Below, piece by piece: positions 61,260 through 64,000 of a DNA stretch of 64,000 nucleotides. Below the pieces are notes generated by a model, which saw only the letters and a program-made list of their open reading frames with translations, was not told where the DNA came from and did no database searches. The DNA is from a virus, in the IMG/VR virus record IMGVR_UViG_3300006931_000001, positions 53,395 through 117,394 of that record, one strand, 5' to 3'. How positions within the stretch are numbered: the first letter of the stretch is position 1; each line of letters starts with the position of its first letter. The position numbers and the translations under genes were made by a program.

Positions 61260-61655
61260 ATGTCAGACAAAGATATTGCATTTTTCGTGATAATTCTATT
61301 TGCATTAATAATGCTAGGTATGATTCAGCTACTATTGAGACAACGCAAAACTCAGACAAACACAGAAGAAATCTCCTACGATCTACACAGCTCAGAAACA
61401 ACTCCAGTGCCTTGCTCAGCTTGTGGCAAAGCACCACGGCTAAAGGAACGTTGGTGGCGAAACACACCAACTGGACCTCTTCTAGTCACCAAATGGTACG
61501 AATGCAGGCGCTGGTTTGGATTGCGTCTGTGTAACATTGGACCAAATCACACCAACGAAAAAGCCTGGGGAGATTTAGCATCAAAGTGCGCACTGTATAA
61601 ATGGAATAACACTATGCGGAATGAAGTGCAAATTAATGGAAATAAAGAAGGCTAA
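61260..61655 (+). CDS. Membrane-anchored zinc-ribbon protein
   Basis: A 131-residue protein after AGGAGAAA. Residues about 5-23 are a transmembrane helix (IAFFVIILFALIMLGMI). A CSACGKAPR ... ECRRWFGLRLC set follows, probably a zinc ribbon. It overlaps the next gene by 20 bases. Confidence 0.55.
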   Translation: MSDKDIAFFVIILFALIMLGMIQLLLRQRKTQTNTEEISYDLHSSETTPVPCSACGKAPRLKERWWRNTPTGPLLVTKWYECRRWFGLRLCNIGPNHTNEKAWGDLASKCALYKWNNTMRNEVQINGNKEG

Positions 61656-61968
61656 AAGACTAAATGCTATTATCAATTACTTAGTATTATACAATAACAA
61701 ACCTGCCTGTCTGCCAAGAAATGATGTAAATTTCCACATACTAGATCCACAACACAATACTTGGGATAAAGCGAGTTTCTGGGAACTAGATAATGCACAA
61801 GAATATGCCAAGAGGTGGCTCGCAATAGTATTAGCTGATACATCATTTTTTCCTTGGCCTCTAGTGCCAAATACAGTATATAGGCATATACCAGAGAGAT
61901 CTCACGTTTTCACAATGGAAATTAGACAAATTGATATGCAGTGCGTGCGGAAGGATTATATTCTTTGA
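61636..61968 (+). CDS. Hypothetical protein (paralogue of part of 62376)
   Basis: A 110-residue protein. ATG 61636 is preferred; ATG 61621 is in frame upstream. The core pattern (Y-x-V-L-x-N-N-K-x-A-C-x-P-x-x-D-V, then W-x-x-A-x-F, then AQEY-x-K-x-WL) also occurs in residues about 55-115 of the protein at 62376. No function known. The stop overlaps the next ATG (TGATG). Confidence 0.55.
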   Translation: MEIKKAKRLNAIINYLVLYNNKPACLPRNDVNFHILDPQHNTWDKASFWELDNAQEYAKRWLAIVLADTSFFPWPLVPNTVYRHIPERSHVFTMEIRQIDMQCVRKDYIL

Positions 61969-62123
61969 TGGATTTAATTGAACGATTTTTAGTTGGCTTA
62001 ATTCTTGGAGCAGCTTGGGAACAATGTCTCAAGAATTGCCATCTCGTACAAGATCCACTACTGTGGAATTACGATCTGGCAACTCAACATGTATTTCAGA
62101 GATGGCCAATCACTGACAATTAG
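61968..62123 (+). CDS. Small hydrophobic protein
   Basis: A 51-residue protein using the ATG that overlaps the upstream TGA. A hydrophobic helix (FLVGLILGAAWEQCLKN) lies at about 7-21. No family recognised. Confidence 0.45.
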   Translation: MDLIERFLVGLILGAAWEQCLKNCHLVQDPLLWNYDLATQHVFQRWPITDN

Positions 62124-62130
62124 AGATAAA

Positions 62131-62373
62131 ATGAGCACTCTATTAATATTTCTGGCTACTTTTGCATCTGTCGGTCTTGGATGTTTCCAGACAATAAATA
62201 TTGTCAATGGTTATAAATGGCGTACCGCATTAACTTCAACTGTGCAAAGCATCGCAGCATTAACACTGTACAAATATGCACCACATGTAAGCACTATTGA
62301 CGCAGCATCTGCATTTATTTTGGGCGCTGTTTGTGGCGGTCAATTATCCTTGTATGTTACAACTAGAGAGTAA
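62131..62373 (+). CDS. Membrane protein with two to three helices
   Basis: An 80-residue protein; ATG 62131 is preferred since longer frames overlap other genes. Hydrophobic helices lie near residues 3-22, about 30-45 and 55-72. It could be a holin-like or other membrane component. No family recognised. Confidence 0.5.
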   Translation: MSTLLIFLATFASVGLGCFQTINIVNGYKWRTALTSTVQSIAALTLYKYAPHVSTIDAASAFILGAVCGGQLSLYVTTRE

Positions 62374-62375
62374 TC

Positions 62376-62810
62376 ATGAGCAGAATCGAAGATGCAGCTA
62401 TCGCATTACGACGTGCCGATGAGGATGTCAAGCTGACACTCTCCAGACACAACGAAGCTCTACAACGCCGTGATGCAGCTCAACAATTTCTCAATGAAAT
62501 TGTTGATAAAGAAATTCGACGACGCAATGAAAATGGAATTACTAAAACAAAATATCAAGTATTGGATAATAACAAGCTCGCATGTTATCCGCACCATGAC
62601 GTAGACGAATCTTGGAATAATGCGGAATTCGACACAATTAAAGAGGCACAAGAATATGTCAAGAAATGGCTTTTTATTTCTTGGAATGACTACCTTCCAG
62701 AAAATATAGAATTGAATAAAAAATATAAGTGTTCAGCATACGGTGACATAATAGAAATCAAAGAAATGGAGTATTGGTACGACACTACAGAAGGAGAGAA
62801 ATCCAAATGA
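62376..62810 (+). CDS. Coiled-coil plus paralogous domain
   Basis: A 144-residue protein. Residues 1-50 form a charged coiled coil; the rest contains the NNK-x-AC-x-P-x-x-DV and AQEYVKKWL motifs shared with the gene at 61636. It therefore fuses a helical region to a duplicated domain. It is ATGA-coupled to the next gene. No function known. Confidence 0.55.
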   Translation: MSRIEDAAIALRRADEDVKLTLSRHNEALQRRDAAQQFLNEIVDKEIRRRNENGITKTKYQVLDNNKLACYPHHDVDESWNNAEFDTIKEAQEYVKKWLFISWNDYLPENIELNKKYKCSAYGDIIEIKEMEYWYDTTEGEKSK

Positions 62811-62944
62811 AGCAATTATTTACATTTATGTGTCTTAGAGGACACCAAAAAGAGTGGATGTTGGAGGCTAATGAAGACGGATCTCCAATCTATGAAATAC
62901 TGCATGGTCGAGAAATCAAACCATTGTGCTTGCCATTTAGATAA
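62807..62944 (+). CDS. 45-residue CxRGH-type protein
   Basis: A 45-residue protein after AAGGAG. It begins MKQLFTFMCLRGHQKEWML, similar to the N-terminus of the gene at 49863 (MRKLIKFICPIGHEEDRL). It overlaps an alternative frame (62871-63101). It may be truncated relative to the larger paralogue. Confidence 0.45.
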   Translation: MKQLFTFMCLRGHQKEWMLEANEDGSPIYEILHGREIKPLCLPFR

Positions 62945-63101
62945 TAGACAATCTCATGGGATTAATATAGAATCTGAGAGCATGGCTTATCTTGAGAAAG
63001 ACAAGGACAGCCTAACAGAATCACAGTGTGCACAATTACGAAATTCTGGCGAATTTCAAACCAAATGGCAGCATCCTTCCACTAAGGAAATCTCAAAATG
63101 A
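62871..63101 (+). CDS. Small hypothetical protein (start uncertain)
   Basis: A 76-residue frame whose stop overlaps the next ATG. Its first part overlaps the end of the 45-residue gene by 74 bases, so later ATGs (62892, 62904) are possible starts, or the two frames may be halves of one gene split by a frameshift. It has a CACH-type cluster (NHCACHLDN). Confidence 0.4.
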   Translation: MKTDLQSMKYCMVEKSNHCACHLDNRQSHGINIESESMAYLEKDKDSLTESQCAQLRNSGEFQTKWQHPSTKEISK

Positions 63102-63559
63102 ACATGTCACCAGAAGTGCTAAGAGGTCTAGAGCTCCTACGCCGTCACTTAGATGAAGGTGGCCACGATTGGACCGAAGGAACTCAAATGCAAGATGTGC
63201 AAGCCGCAAAAGACTGGCTCATGCAAACCACGCACACGCAAAAAATCACGTACAACTTCAGTACCAAGAATCTACAAAAACACATGTGCACAGGAATAGT
63301 CACCGGACCACAATCGGAGAGATTCTTCACACTGACGCTAGAAACAAAAAGAAATGCAATATCTACATCTACTAAAGCTATCTGGGACAGCGAACGCCTA
63401 GAAATCCGTACAGCTCTAGAATCCATCTTCCAGGAAGTAGAGAAGGAAGAGGCGAGAGACTTCTCAGGAGGAGACGTAGTACCTACACATTTTCCATCTA
63501 ATGCATTCGGTCTGTGCAGATGTCCACGCTGTGTAGCTGATGGAAAGAATAGGAAGTAG
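63098..63559 (+). CDS. Hypothetical protein with C-terminal Cys pair
   Basis: A 153-residue protein. Start is ATGA-coupled (ATG 63098; ATG 63104 also in frame). It is alpha/beta with a helix at about 5-20, and ends with CRCPRCVADGKNRK, a small zinc site. No family recognised. It is the last substantial gene in the window. Confidence 0.55.
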   Translation: MNMSPEVLRGLELLRRHLDEGGHDWTEGTQMQDVQAAKDWLMQTTHTQKITYNFSTKNLQKHMCTGIVTGPQSERFFTLTLETKRNAISTSTKAIWDSERLEIRTALESIFQEVEKEEARDFSGGDVVPTHFPSNAFGLCRCPRCVADGKNRK

Positions 63560-63569
63560 AGTAGAGAAC

Positions 63570-63650
63570 ATGGAGATATTTTGGTTCGTGCTTAAGCTGA
63601 CAACGCTCGCTACACTTGGTATAGATCTTGGTTTTGAGATTGGAATTTAG
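63570..63650 (+). CDS. 26-residue hydrophobic peptide
   Basis: A 26-codon frame beginning MEIFWFVLKLTTLATLG, mostly hydrophobic. Purine-rich sequence precedes it (GGAAGTAGAGTAGAG). It is too short for firm support. Confidence 0.3.
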   Translation: MEIFWFVLKLTTLATLGIDLGFEIGI

Positions 63651-64000
63651 AGTAAGAGGAGAGAAAAGAGGAATAAGTAGAGAATTACAGCAAAATAGAA
63701 GTCAGGAACTCGGAGTAATGGAGGAGTTTAATCAGTAGTTACAGCGCAAGACGACGGTATTATCCCACTATGCGTGTTCCACCTGGAGATGAGGGAACTA
63801 AATTGGCATTTATTTATTATTTGATATTTCTCTGAATCTAACATCAGAGTAACGAGATAGCCAGCACCACCCGGTACTATCGCAGTGGTGAGTTGTGTGT
63901 CCCTTCTCTAGTACGCACTGGTCTTTTCGTCCATTGTGCTCCCAGACTTCTTGACAGAGATTAGTTCTCTTAGCTTTATTTATCTGCATTTTTCCATATC
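63651..64000 (+). other. Non-coding right end
   Basis: I see no gene in these 350 bases. The first 75 are almost pure purine on this strand. A CACCAC/GTGGTG inverted repeat with a 14-base loop lies at about 63866-63891, and an exact TTGACA at 63951-63956 is followed 18 bases later by TTTATT, a possible promoter reading rightward. This may mark a boundary between transcription units. Confidence 0.4.

Noticed and set aside
1-64000. CRISPR array, insertion sequence or transposase
   Set aside because: I saw no spaced direct-repeat array, no transposase motif and no matching terminal inverted repeats.

Overview
The window reads as one long piece of a tailed double-stranded DNA bacteriophage genome of moderate GC content. 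Nearly every gene is on the plus strand. Genes are tightly packed, with many four-base ATGA or GTGA stop/start overlaps and clear Shine-Dalgarno sites. A baseplate J-like protein at the left edge points to a tail with a baseplate, probably contractile. No capsid or portal gene is visible, so the phage continues beyond both edges. The genome carries its own polymerase, helicases, primase, RecA, SSB, ligase, nucleases and two tRNAs, which indicates a large lytic-type phage. The host cannot be named from sequence. One weak hint is a lanthipeptide-type leader of a style I associate with Gram-negative lineages such as myxobacteria.

Layout. 1-14440: late tail region with baseplate J, tail proteins, a 1038-residue beta-helix fibre, virion decoration-type proteins and two paralogous repeat proteins. 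14593-20308: UvsW-like helicase, DnaB-like helicase, a secreted collagen-like protein and a CHC2/Toprim primase. 20309-25808: a structured gap and many small unknown genes. 25805-31163: a CobS/MoxR-like AAA ATPase, a CobT-like VWA protein and partners, ending in a protein with 65 consecutive aspartates followed by three AT-hooks. 31263-31422: tRNA-Leu(UAA) and a CAU-anticodon tRNA. 31443-42032: family A DNA polymerase, a gene split by an in-frame TAA, a second VWA protein, SSB, RecA, a short lanthipeptide-like precursor and small genes, closed by a clear intrinsic terminator at 42060-42093. 42121-52516: SbcD-like and SbcC-like nuclease subunits, ATP-dependent ligase, family 4 uracil-DNA glycosylase, Dam-type methyltransferase, a PD-(D/E)XK nuclease and a KhpA-like KH protein. 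52653-55467: HTH protein and small and large terminase. 55454-63650: a beta-helix lipoprotein and a long run of small accessory genes, many membrane or zinc-ribbon proteins. 63651-64000: no gene seen.

How the parts fit. UvsW-like helicase, RecA, SSB, SbcCD-like nuclease, ligase and a putative resolvase form a T4-style recombination-dependent replication set working with the polymerase, helicase and primase. Terminase then packages the product. The least explained parts are the 55-residue RiPP-like precursor at 40440-40607, which has no modification enzyme in the window, the AAA/VWA module with its poly-aspartate AT-hook protein, and two export-signal proteins (collagen-like and beta-helix) embedded among non-structural genes.
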